From the NCBI GenBank assembly GCA_022843525.1, contig JALHNR010000003.1, positions 1 to 43,373 on the forward strand: DNA of 43,373 nucleotides, read 5' to 3'. Positions within the stretch are counted from its first letter, which is position 1, and each line of letters starts with the position of its first letter. The notes beneath the pieces were generated by a model. It was given only the letters and a program-made list of their open reading frames with translations. It was not told the origin of the DNA and made no database searches. Positions 30,097-37,083 of this stretch are shown here, in pieces. A program made the position numbers and the translations under genes. This DNA comes from Methylocystis sp. Its GTDB lineage: Bacteria > Pseudomonadota > Alphaproteobacteria > Rhizobiales > Beijerinckiaceae.

Positions 30097-30519
30097 ATGT
30101 CGAAGTCACCTGGTCGTGGAAGTGTCAACTTTGCGGAAGGCATCAAGATCCACGAGTTTATCTCCAAGCAAATCGACAACCAGAAGTCGATGGGCAAGAC
30201 CCAGAAGGATATCGCGAAGGAGTTGGGCTACGACAAGCCGAACATGATCGCCATGATGAAGTCCGGCGACGTGAAATTGCCCCTCGACAAGGTGCCGGCG
30301 CTCGCCAAGGCGCTCGGCGTCGAGCCGGCGTTCCTGTTTCGCCTGGCGATGAACCAGTATTGGCCCGAGACGGCCGACGCGATCGCCCAGGTGTTCGGCA
30401 CGGTTTTGACCCCCAACGAGGTCAAAATCGTGGAGAGAATTCGTGAGTTCTCCAAGAACAGCGACCCGGTGCTGAACCGCGAAGCTGAAACTCACCTGCG
30501 CGCGGCCTTCAAGAAATAG
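30097..30519 (+). CDS. XRE-type helix-turn-helix regulator
   Basis: A 140-residue protein. The HTH lies at about residues 24-55 (KTQKDIAKELGYDKPNMIAM as helices 2 and 3), followed by a KLPLDKVPALAKALGVEPAF segment typical of XRE/Cro-CI folds, and a helical C-terminus. It is the only clear classical transcription regulator in the window and stands divergent from repC, so it is the prime candidate for binding the repeated palindrome. ATG 30097 is chosen because AGAGG lies eight bases upstream; ATG 30073 would add eight residues. Confidence 0.8.
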   Translation: MSKSPGRGSVNFAEGIKIHEFISKQIDNQKSMGKTQKDIAKELGYDKPNMIAMMKSGDVKLPLDKVPALAKALGVEPAFLFRLAMNQYWPETADAIAQVFGTVLTPNEVKIVERIREFSKNSDPVLNREAETHLRAAFKK

Positions 30520-30532
30520 GGCTGCCTAAACT

Positions 30533-30562
30533 AATAAGCGGCCTCTTGCGGGGCCGCTTATT
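30533..30562 (+). terminator. Terminator after XRE gene
   Basis: AATAAGCGGCC, eight-base loop, GGCCGCTTATT: a perfect 11-bp stem 14 bases after the XRE stop, followed by ATAT. The AATAAG/CTTATT flank gives A and T tracts on both strands, so it may act in both directions. Confidence 0.85.
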
Positions 30563-30577
30563 ATATGCCATCCGTCC

Positions 30578-30595
30578 TAAGTCAAAACTGACTTA
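30578..30595. promoter_or_regulatory. 18-bp palindromic site, copy 13
   Basis: TAAGTCAAAACTGACTTA, near-perfect arms with one mismatch. It follows the XRE terminator and precedes the next small gene by 46 bases. Confidence 0.78.
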
Positions 30596-30641
30596 TGTTT
30601 CCGAGCCGACTGCTCCGGCATTTCAAAAAAAGGTTCCCTTT

Positions 30642-30857
30642 ATGTCGTCATCGAAAATCATCGAAGTCACCCTCGAACGTGCCTACGAACTAGCCGGCCA
30701 GCTCTACGGAAAGACCGCACACCAGACGTCTGCAATTCAGGTGTTCAGCGGCAACCATCCCGATCTCGGTGATGTCCATATTGTAATTCCTCCTCTGGGC
30801 GACGCCGTCATTCTTCCCGCGTTGCTGCCAGTAGTAATCCAGAATTTTTCGCTGTAG
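30642..30857 (+). CDS. Small hypothetical protein
   Basis: A 71-residue protein (MSSSKIIEVTLERAYELAGQ). The first half is helical, the second has two hydrophobic strands (VHIVIPPLGDAVILPALLPV). No signal peptide or cysteine. AAAAGG lies nearby upstream. Palindrome sites flank it on both sides, so it is a monocistronic unit. No family recognised. Confidence 0.6.
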   Translation: MSSSKIIEVTLERAYELAGQLYGKTAHQTSAIQVFSGNHPDLGDVHIVIPPLGDAVILPALLPVVIQNFSL

Positions 30858-30866
30858 CGTCTATTT

Positions 30867-30884
30867 ACAGTCAATTCTGACTTA
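30867..30884. promoter_or_regulatory. 18-bp palindromic site, copy 14
   Basis: ACAGTCAATTCTGACTTA, in the 45-base gap before the CobT-like gene. CTATTT lies just upstream as a weak -10. Confidence 0.75.
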
Positions 30885-30902
30885 GAGAGAACAACGCGCA
30901 AC

Positions 30903-33494
30903 ATGAACAAGGTTCAGATCCTACGCGAGGTCATCAAGAAGCTGGTGCCGATGATCGCCAGCCGTGACATTCGGGTTACCCAGGTTGGAGCTCAAGCCTT
31001 TGTTCAGACCGATACGCGCACACTAAAGCCGGTGCGGGTCAATATCCCGCACCTTCCCGACGACGCCGACGACAGTCTGGTGTTCGCGATCCAGGGCTTT
31101 ATCGACCACGAGCTCGGTCACGTCCTCGACACCGACTGGTCGGTGGTCGTGACCGCGAAGCCGAAGGGCCGCGCCCTCGCCGCTAAGCGCAAGATGCCCC
31201 CCGAATTCGCCGCACAGCGGATGCATGACCTGGGCAACCTCGTCGAAGATCCGTATGTCGAGCGCAAGATGTCCGAGCGCTTCAAGGGCGCCGCCTACAA
31301 TGTGGACAAGCTCCACGATATCTTCATCGCGCGGATCTCGAAGCCCGCGATCGACGCCGCCAAGACCCCCGAGGACCGTTTCGGCTGCATCATCGTGCCG
31401 CTGGTGCGCGCCTGGGCCGGTCAGGAGAAGTTTCGAGCCTTCATCGACGACAACGGCTACATGAACGACCCGTTGGTCGAGGCGTTCGATCGCCTGGTGC
31501 CGGCGAAGCTCAAGGCTGATCTGAAAAAGACCCGCAGCACCAGCGATTGCATGGCGATCGCCGAGCAGCTGTTCGACATCATCCATCCGGAGCCGCCCCC
31601 GCCCCCGCCGGCGCCCCCGAAGCCGTCAGTCCCGCCCCCGCCGGCGCCGCCCGAGAAGGGCGGCGACGAAAAGGACCAGGAGAAGTCCGACGAGCAGGCA
31701 GACAGCGAGAAGGGCGAGCCGAGCGACGGCGAAGGCAACAACCAGGACAAGCCCGAGGACGAGGACGACAAGGGTTCCGACGGCGAGCAGTCGGTCGACC
31801 ATGAGAAGGATGACGATGGCAAGGAAAGCGAAAAAGCCGAGGAAGGCGAGAAGCCCGAAGGTGACGAATCTGATGCCGAGAATGAGCCCGGCGATGGTGA
31901 TCAGGGCGATGGATCTGCTGCTGGCGAGGATGACAAAGCCGACGAAGGGTCCGAGGGCAAGAAACATGACGCCGCCGATGACGATAACGGCGATCAAGAC
32001 GACGAATCTGAAGACAAAGACGACGCCGAAGGTGAAGCCGGCGATGACGGTGACGCCGATGATGATGCGGACGCAGACGGAAGTGCTGGCGATAGCGACG
32101 AAAAGTCCGAGGACGAGACTGACGAGAACCAGAATGGTTCAAGCTCTGAGAAGGACGATGACGATGCTGGTGAAGATGGCGAACAGGGCGAGCCCGAAGC
32201 CGGCACGAACGACGCGGACGGAGGCTCTGAGAGCGACGAGGGCGATCAGGACGACGCCGACGGCAAGGATTCGGTAGAAGGCGAGAGCAAGGGCGAGCAA
32301 AAAGAAGGCGACGACGCCGAGGGCGCGAAAGAGGCTCAGGGCGGCGGCAAGACCCAGGATACGCCCGTCGAGGACGACGACGACGCCGAGGCGACCAAAA
32401 ACGATCACGAGGAAGCGCCCGAATCCAACCCCTTCATGGGCACGACCCTCGACAAGATCGGCGACGATCTTGCGAAAGGTATTCAGTTCATCATCACCAA
32501 TGAAGCCACGCGCGACATTCGGGATGCCGACTACCGCGTCTACACGACCGACTGGGACGTCTGCGAGAAGTTCCCGGTGCCGAAGATCGACCCTAACGCG
32601 ACGCCGGCGCCGGTCGGCCGCGGCCGCCGCCGAAACCATTACGGTCAGTCCCCCCTCGACGTGCCCAAGCTGGTCGAAAAGCTCGAGGAATTGACCAGCA
32701 AGATGGTCGCCCCGATGCAAAAGGACATCGAGCGCATGATGGCTGCGCGCAGCCAGGTCGTGAAGGTTCCGGGCTATCGCTCGGGTCGCCTGCACTCCGG
32801 ATCGCTGCATCGTCTCCGGGTCGGCGACGATCGCGTGTTCCGCCGCATCGAGGTCAACAAGTCGCTGGAGACGGCCGTCACGCTCCTGATCGACAATTCG
32901 GGATCAATGAGCGGCGCGAAGATGAAAACCGCGATGGCCGCAGGCTTCGCCCTGTCGTCGACGCTGGAGCGCGTCAAGATCAAGCACGAGGTTATGGGCT
33001 TCACCACGATGCAGCCGCGGGACAACCCGAACTGGATGCAGGAGCAGGAAGCTGAGGAGCAGCGCATCGGCATGCACTTCTCGCGCATGGGCGCCCTCTA
33101 CCACCCGCTTTACAAGGGCTTCGACGAGCGCCTGTCGCCCGCGGTCAAGCAGCGCTTCGCCTGCGCCCCCGAGACCTGCCCAATGGGCGGCAACACCGAC
33201 GGCGAGAGCATCCGCTTCGCAGCCAACAGGCTCGCGATCCGAACCGAGCCGCGCAAGGTGATGATTGTGCTGTCCGACGGCAACCCCGCGGCGATGAGCC
33301 ATCACACCGGCGAAATCTACGCGGACGTGCATCGCGCGGTGAAGGAATGCGACAAGAAGGGGATCGAAATCGTCGGTCTCGGCATCATGGACAGCGCGGT
33401 TCGCACCTTCTATCCGAAGTGCGCCGTGCTCAACGACCTGTCGGAACTGCCGAAAGCAGTGATGGGCGAACTCAAGAGGGTATTGGCAGCATGA
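30903..33494 (+). CDS. CobT-like VWA protein with HExxH domain and acidic linker
   Basis: An 863-residue protein. Residues about 1-225 form a helical domain with H69-E-L-G-H73 and a downstream NLVEDPYVER, which together look like a gluzincin-type zinc site. Residues about 230-505 are a Pro stretch then an extremely Asp/Glu-rich linker. Residues about 650-863 are a VWA domain with MIDAS motif DNSGSMSG, a NTDGE loop and LSDGNP. This is the layout of the cobaltochelatase subunit CobT, which pairs with AAA+ CobS; a CobS-like gene follows. No CobN is present, so it more likely works as a MoxR/VWA-type remodelling pair. Confidence 0.85.
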   Translation: MNKVQILREVIKKLVPMIASRDIRVTQVGAQAFVQTDTRTLKPVRVNIPHLPDDADDSLVFAIQGFIDHELGHVLDTDWSVVVTAKPKGRALAAKRKMPPEFAAQRMHDLGNLVEDPYVERKMSERFKGAAYNVDKLHDIFIARISKPAIDAAKTPEDRFGCIIVPLVRAWAGQEKFRAFIDDNGYMNDPLVEAFDRLVPAKLKADLKKTRSTSDCMAIAEQLFDIIHPEPPPPPPAPPKPSVPPPPAPPEKGGDEKDQEKSDEQADSEKGEPSDGEGNNQDKPEDEDDKGSDGEQSVDHEKDDDGKESEKAEEGEKPEGDESDAENEPGDGDQGDGSAAGEDDKADEGSEGKKHDAADDDNGDQDDESEDKDDAEGEAGDDGDADDDADADGSAGDSDEKSEDETDENQNGSSSEKDDDDAGEDGEQGEPEAGTNDADGGSESDEGDQDDADGKDSVEGESKGEQKEGDDAEGAKEAQGGGKTQDTPVEDDDDAEATKNDHEEAPESNPFMGTTLDKIGDDLAKGIQFIITNEATRDIRDADYRVYTTDWDVCEKFPVPKIDPNATPAPVGRGRRRNHYGQSPLDVPKLVEKLEELTSKMVAPMQKDIERMMAARSQVVKVPGYRSGRLHSGSLHRLRVGDDRVFRRIEVNKSLETAVTLLIDNSGSMSGAKMKTAMAAGFALSSTLERVKIKHEVMGFTTMQPRDNPNWMQEQEAEEQRIGMHFSRMGALYHPLYKGFDERLSPAVKQRFACAPETCPMGGNTDGESIRFAANRLAIRTEPRKVMIVLSDGNPAAMSHHTGEIYADVHRAVKECDKKGIEIVGLGIMDSAVRTFYPKCAVLNDLSELPKAVMGELKRVLAA

Positions 33495-33934
33495 GCTTGA
33501 ATTGGAGAAGAGATCAGCGGCCCAAGCGCTATGGTTGGGCGCCTGGCTCCTATATGGGCAGCTGTGGCGGCGAGGGCTGTCGGAGCAAGTCGGTCGAGGA
33601 CAAGGTGTTCATCGGCGACAAGCGGGCGACCATGTGCGCAGACTGCGCCTACGCCCTGCCCTGGCCTCCGGCGCAGTCTGCTCCGCGGGTCCCACAAACC
33701 GACACCGCGCGCGCGATCGAGGCTTTCGATCGGCTCAAAATGCTCGAAGCCTCGATCGCCGAGGCCATCGAGCTCCTGGCGAGCTACATGACGGACGAAA
33801 TGGCACAGCCTGGCGGAACCTTCGATGACTTTCCCGATATCGACAGCGCCCGCAACCAGCTCCAGGACGCCCTCGACGGCGACTGGAAGGCCCTGGCCGA
33901 TCAAGACCAAGCGAACTCCCTAGACCCCGAGTAA
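33491..33934 (+). CDS. Small zinc-ribbon-like protein between CobT- and CobS-like genes
   Basis: A 147-residue protein coupled to the CobT-like gene by an ATGA overlap. The N-terminal 55 residues hold four cysteines in two pairs (CGGEGC and CADC), a zinc-ribbon pattern. The rest is an acidic helical region (EAFDRLKMLEASIAEAIELL). It may bind the VWA or AAA+ partner or DNA. Family not recognised. Confidence 0.68.
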   Translation: MSLNWRRDQRPKRYGWAPGSYMGSCGGEGCRSKSVEDKVFIGDKRATMCADCAYALPWPPAQSAPRVPQTDTARAIEAFDRLKMLEASIAEAIELLASYMTDEMAQPGGTFDDFPDIDSARNQLQDALDGDWKALADQDQANSLDPE

Positions 33935-33949
33935 GTTTCAGCTTGTTTT

Positions 33950-33967
33950 CCAGTCAGTTCTGACTTA
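33950..33967. promoter_or_regulatory. 18-bp palindromic site, copy 15
   Basis: CCAGTCAGTTCTGACTTA, core identical to copy 4. It leads the long unit from the CobS-like gene through the polymerase. Confidence 0.8.
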
Positions 33968-33979
33968 CAAAGTCATATC

Positions 33980-33995
33980 AGCGCAGCACAGCGCA
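33980..33995 (+). repeat. Leader repeat shared with the WGR-ligase unit
   Basis: AGCGCAGCACAGCGCA, identical to 24907-24922. It lies 13 bases after palindrome copy 15 and about 25 bases before the ATG, the same relative order as in the ligase unit. Confidence 0.7.
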
Positions 33996-34019
33996 AGCAC
34001 ATAAGGGGAAATTTCAGTC

Positions 34020-35192
34020 ATGGCTAAGATCAAGTGCGAACTTGATGGCGCGATGGTCCACTCTGTCGAGATCCATCTGCGCGACGTTCATCAGGGGTCA
34101 CCCACGCTCGCCGATTATCGCGCGAAATGGCCGAATGCCCCGATCCTCTCCGAAGAAGCCAAAGACGCTATTCGCCGCAAGCAGGTCGAGAAGGCTCGCC
34201 TGAAGGCCGACGTCGGCGAACGCCAGCCGCTCACCGAGTTGTTCGGGTTCCCAGCCGACAAGGTGACCAACAGTCAGAAGCAGGTCATGACGGCCCGCGT
34301 CTACGACAAGTCCACGATGGACGCCGAGGATCTCGCCTTTCTCCCCGACGTCGACAAGGACTATATCTTCAACATCGACCTGACCAAGATCGGCTTGATG
34401 GCGCTGGAGCTCAATAAGCCCGGCCTGTTCTGGGGCTTTCACGGCACCGGCAAGACGACACAGTGGGAACAGATTTGCGCCCATACCAATCGCCCGTTCC
34501 AGCGGGTGCAGCACACCATCAACACCGAAGAGGCTCATGTTCTGGGTCAGTGGATGGTCGTCAGCGAGGTCACAACCGACGCGGCCGGCAACGAACACGT
34601 CCATGCCGTGACCAAATTCAATCTCGGGCCGTTGCCGATCGCCATGATGCGCGGGCACGTCTACTGCGCCGACGAATACGACTTCGGTCTGCCGTCAGTT
34701 CTCGCGGTCTACCAGCCGGTCATGGAAGGCAAGGCGCTGATCATCAAGGATGCGCCGCCCGAGTTCCGCGTGATCCGCCCGCACCCCAACTTTCGCTTCG
34801 TCGCGACGGGCAACACCAACGGCGGCGGTGACGAAACCGGCCTCTATCAGGGCACTCAGATCCAGAACGCCGCGAACTACTCGCGCTTCGGCATCACGAA
34901 GCAAGTCGGCTACATGGATGCGAAGGTCGAAGCCGCGGTCGTCGCCGGCAAGTCCGGCATCCGCATGCAGGAAGCGACCAAGATCATCCAGTATGCCCAG
35001 GAGATTCGCAAGTCGTTCACCGGCGGGCAGATCAGCAACACGGTCAGTCCGCGCGAACTGATCAACGCCGCGATCTTCGGCGTCGTCACCGGCGGCAACT
35101 GGCGCGAAGGCTTGGCTCTCGCGTTCGCTAACCGCCTGTCGCCGGCGGACAACGAGGTCTGCGATCAGTTCGCTCAGCGGCTGTTCGGCTGA
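34020..35192 (+). CDS. CobS-like AAA+ ATPase
   Basis: A 390-residue MoxR-type AAA+ protein. Walker A is GFHGTGKTT (139-147), Walker B lies in HVYCADEYDFG, and sensor/arginine regions in FRFVATGNTNGGGDE and NYSRFGITK fit cobaltochelatase subunit CobS. The N-terminus (CELDGAMVHSVEIHL, then LADYRAKWPNAP) resembles a degenerate MucR/Ros-type zinc finger with only one Cys kept. In CobNST it powers metal insertion with CobT; here, with a phage CobT-like partner and no CobN, a remodelling role is likelier. Overlaps the sigma-like gene by one base. Confidence 0.88.
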   Translation: MAKIKCELDGAMVHSVEIHLRDVHQGSPTLADYRAKWPNAPILSEEAKDAIRRKQVEKARLKADVGERQPLTELFGFPADKVTNSQKQVMTARVYDKSTMDAEDLAFLPDVDKDYIFNIDLTKIGLMALELNKPGLFWGFHGTGKTTQWEQICAHTNRPFQRVQHTINTEEAHVLGQWMVVSEVTTDAAGNEHVHAVTKFNLGPLPIAMMRGHVYCADEYDFGLPSVLAVYQPVMEGKALIIKDAPPEFRVIRPHPNFRFVATGNTNGGGDETGLYQGTQIQNAANYSRFGITKQVGYMDAKVEAAVVAGKSGIRMQEATKIIQYAQEIRKSFTGGQISNTVSPRELINAAIFGVVTGGNWREGLALAFANRLSPADNEVCDQFAQRLFG

Positions 35193-35848
35193 TGGTCGCG
35201 AATGTCAAAATCGAGCAGCACATCGGTCTGCTCAAGTATTTCGCCCGCCAGGTCTGCGGGCGACTTGCCGCCACCGGCACTCACACCACGCAGTTCGAGG
35301 ACGTGGTTCAGGAGCTCGCGATCGCCTGGTGTCAGGCTCGCGACCACTGGGATGAGACAAAGGGAGTTCCGTTTGTCGCCTATCTCAAGCGAGGCATGAT
35401 CCAGCACATCAACAAATGGGCCGGCAAGGAGATCTTCCACTACAACGCATCCCACGTCGAACTGGATGCTGCCCTGCCCGGTGACGACACCAGCGATCGG
35501 CATGCCATCATCGCCGACGTAGGCAGTGCCGACCCCGAGGATCAGCTGGTGCTCAAGGACCGGCGCGAGAAGGCGCTGGCCAAGCTATCGCCGCGGGCGC
35601 GTCAGTTCGTGGAGCTCATCGAAACGCCGCCAAAGTGTCTTGTGGATCTGGTCGGCGCCCTCGCCGCCCGCCGCCGGTTCGCGCTCGATCGCGGGCTGAA
35701 TACTCCGGGAACGCCGAAGCGTGTGCTGCCCGCGATGGTCTTTCGTCTGATGGGCTGCTCGCGGCTCGAACAGACGCAAATTATGGCTGAGCTGGAAAAG
35801 AAATTCAACGTCAAGGCCGCGCTGGCCGAGATCGACAGGGTGAACTGA
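35192..35848 (+). CDS. Sigma-70-family-like factor
   Basis: A 218-residue protein. Residues about 8-78 resemble sigma region 2: FEDVVQELAIAWCQARDHWD, then KGVPFVAYLKRGMIQHINKW, corresponding to the core-binding DLVQEGxxGL and FxxYAxxxIxxxI motifs. An SPRARQFVELIETP segment could be the start of a degenerate region 4. A divergent phage sigma factor could direct RNA polymerase to phage promoters; alternatively it is a sigma-like replication or recombination accessory. It sits between the CobS-like and a Cys-rich gene in one coupled operon. Confidence 0.65.
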   Translation: MVANVKIEQHIGLLKYFARQVCGRLAATGTHTTQFEDVVQELAIAWCQARDHWDETKGVPFVAYLKRGMIQHINKWAGKEIFHYNASHVELDAALPGDDTSDRHAIIADVGSADPEDQLVLKDRREKALAKLSPRARQFVELIETPPKCLVDLVGALAARRRFALDRGLNTPGTPKRVLPAMVFRLMGCSRLEQTQIMAELEKKFNVKAALAEIDRVN

Positions 35849-36393
35849 TGGGTGTCTTGAACGTATCGCTCGCGCCGGGCTGCTACGGCATGAGCATGTG
35901 CTACAAAGAGGGCTCGGCCGAGTGCGGCACCTGCCCGTTCGCCTCGTCGTGCAAGCCGCTGTGCGAGCAACAGCTTGTGATGCTCCGCGCCGAGTTCGGC
36001 ATCGTCGTCCCCAAGTCCAAGACGCAGCGCCCCGCCGCGCAGCCCGCTCTCGCGGTGCCGGCCGACGTGATGGCGCTGACCGACGGGCTGCCGAAGAAGG
36101 TCGCGGCCTGGATCCACTACATCGAGCGCGAGGGCATCAAAGTCACGGAGACGCTGATGAAGGGCGAGAACCCGTTCACCGGCCGGCGCCCGACCTTTCT
36201 CAACATCGCTTGTCTCCTGCTGCTCAAGAAGCCGGCCGGTGTCTCGCGCGACCTGCTGCGCCAGTGCTTCATGGCGAAGCTGTCGTGGAGCGACGAGACC
36301 GCGGCGTCGCACATCACCCAGACCCGCCAGATCCTCTGCGCGCTCGGCGCCGTCGATGACATCGACGGCATGATCAAATTGAGGGTCGAATGA
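35848..36393 (+). CDS. Cys-cluster protein
   Basis: A 181-residue protein with six cysteines in the first 40 residues (Cys12, 18, 26, 29, 35, 39), suggesting an Fe-S cluster or zinc domain. The rest is helical and ends with a winged-helix-like segment (LSWSDETAASHITQTRQIL). It may be a DNA-binding regulator or replication factor. The ATG overlaps the preceding stop. Not recognised. Confidence 0.68.
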   Translation: MGVLNVSLAPGCYGMSMCYKEGSAECGTCPFASSCKPLCEQQLVMLRAEFGIVVPKSKTQRPAAQPALAVPADVMALTDGLPKKVAAWIHYIEREGIKVTETLMKGENPFTGRRPTFLNIACLLLLKKPAGVSRDLLRQCFMAKLSWSDETAASHITQTRQILCALGAVDDIDGMIKLRVE

Positions 36394-36581
36394 GACCGCT
36401 GTTTATGTCCTACTCGGGGCACCGTTCCGGCATCTTCTCGCACGGCTGGTGCGTGATTGATTGCTCTCCGGTCGTCACCGGGCTCGACGTGGAGAAGCTG
36501 ACCCGAATCGTCGAACAGATGCAGGGCTACGACGCCAACAGCCTTTGCATCAACAATTTCCGCAGATTGGAAGACCAATGA
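36390..36581 (+). CDS. Small hypothetical protein
   Basis: A 63-residue protein, coupled by ATGA overlaps on both sides. MRPLFMSYSGHRSGIF has aromatic and basic residues; three cysteines are present. The C-terminal half is a short helix (VEKLTRIVEQMQGY). No family recognised. Confidence 0.58.
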   Translation: MRPLFMSYSGHRSGIFSHGWCVIDCSPVVTGLDVEKLTRIVEQMQGYDANSLCINNFRRLEDQ

Positions 36582-36820
36582 TCGAGTGGGCTCTGGTTTT
36601 TACGGCGTTGTTCGTCCTGGATTACATCTGGGCGCGCTACACGGTCGCGGTCGGCGATCAGCTTGCGGTTCGCGCCGCGGTCTACGCCACCGCGATTATG
36701 GCGCTGAACGGCTATGCCGCGATCGGCTACACGCAAAACCCCTGGCTGCTGATTCCCGCTGCCGCCGGCGCCTTCATCGGCACCTATTTCGCCATCAGCA
36801 AGCACAAGGTAGCTGTCTAA
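36578..36820 (+). CDS. Small membrane protein
   Basis: An 80-residue protein with about three hydrophobic segments (LVFTALFVLDYIWARY, AAVYATAIMALNGYAAIGY, LLIPAAAGAFIGTYFAI) and a short basic end. Coupled to its neighbours by one- and four-base overlaps. Role unknown. Confidence 0.65.
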   Translation: MIEWALVFTALFVLDYIWARYTVAVGDQLAVRAAVYATAIMALNGYAAIGYTQNPWLLIPAAAGAFIGTYFAISKHKVAV

Positions 36821-37083
36821 TGCCCGGACATTTCGGCATGACCTATACGCGCAACATGCGCCCTACCGGCAAAATTCGTTTTGTCGAACGCCGTCATTGG
36901 TGGCGAATCTTTATCGTTCCCTCGATCGAGATCGAGTGGGAATCCCAATATCGGCAAGCTCCGGCGATCCACCCTCTGCCGGAAGCCGGCTGGGTCAGGA
37001 AGACCCGTTGGCGCGACGCCGAAGCGCTGGACATGGCGGAGCCCGCGCTGCGCTGGGTCATCGACGGCAAGAAGGATATCTGA
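36820..37083 (+). CDS. Small basic protein before polymerase gene
   Basis: An 87-residue protein rich in Trp, Arg and His (RFVERRHWWRIFIVPSIEIE). Start and stop are coupled to both neighbours, the stop sharing a base with the polymerase ATG. It might be a nucleic-acid-binding or polymerase accessory protein, but no family is recognised. Confidence 0.6.
   Translation: MPGHFGMTYTRNMRPTGKIRFVERRHWWRIFIVPSIEIEWESQYRQAPAIHPLPEAGWVRKTRWRDAEALDMAEPALRWVIDGKKDI

Noticed and set aside
31579-32206. Minus-strand and alternate-frame ORFs over the acidic linker of the CobT-like gene
   Set aside because: Low-complexity repeats of Ser, Arg or Leu generated by the GAC/GAG-rich DNA; not independent genes.
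36897-37082. Longer N-terminus of the polymerase reading frame
   Set aside because: It would overlap the small gene at 36820-37083 entirely, and the polymerase-like sequence begins at the ATG coupled to that gene's stop.
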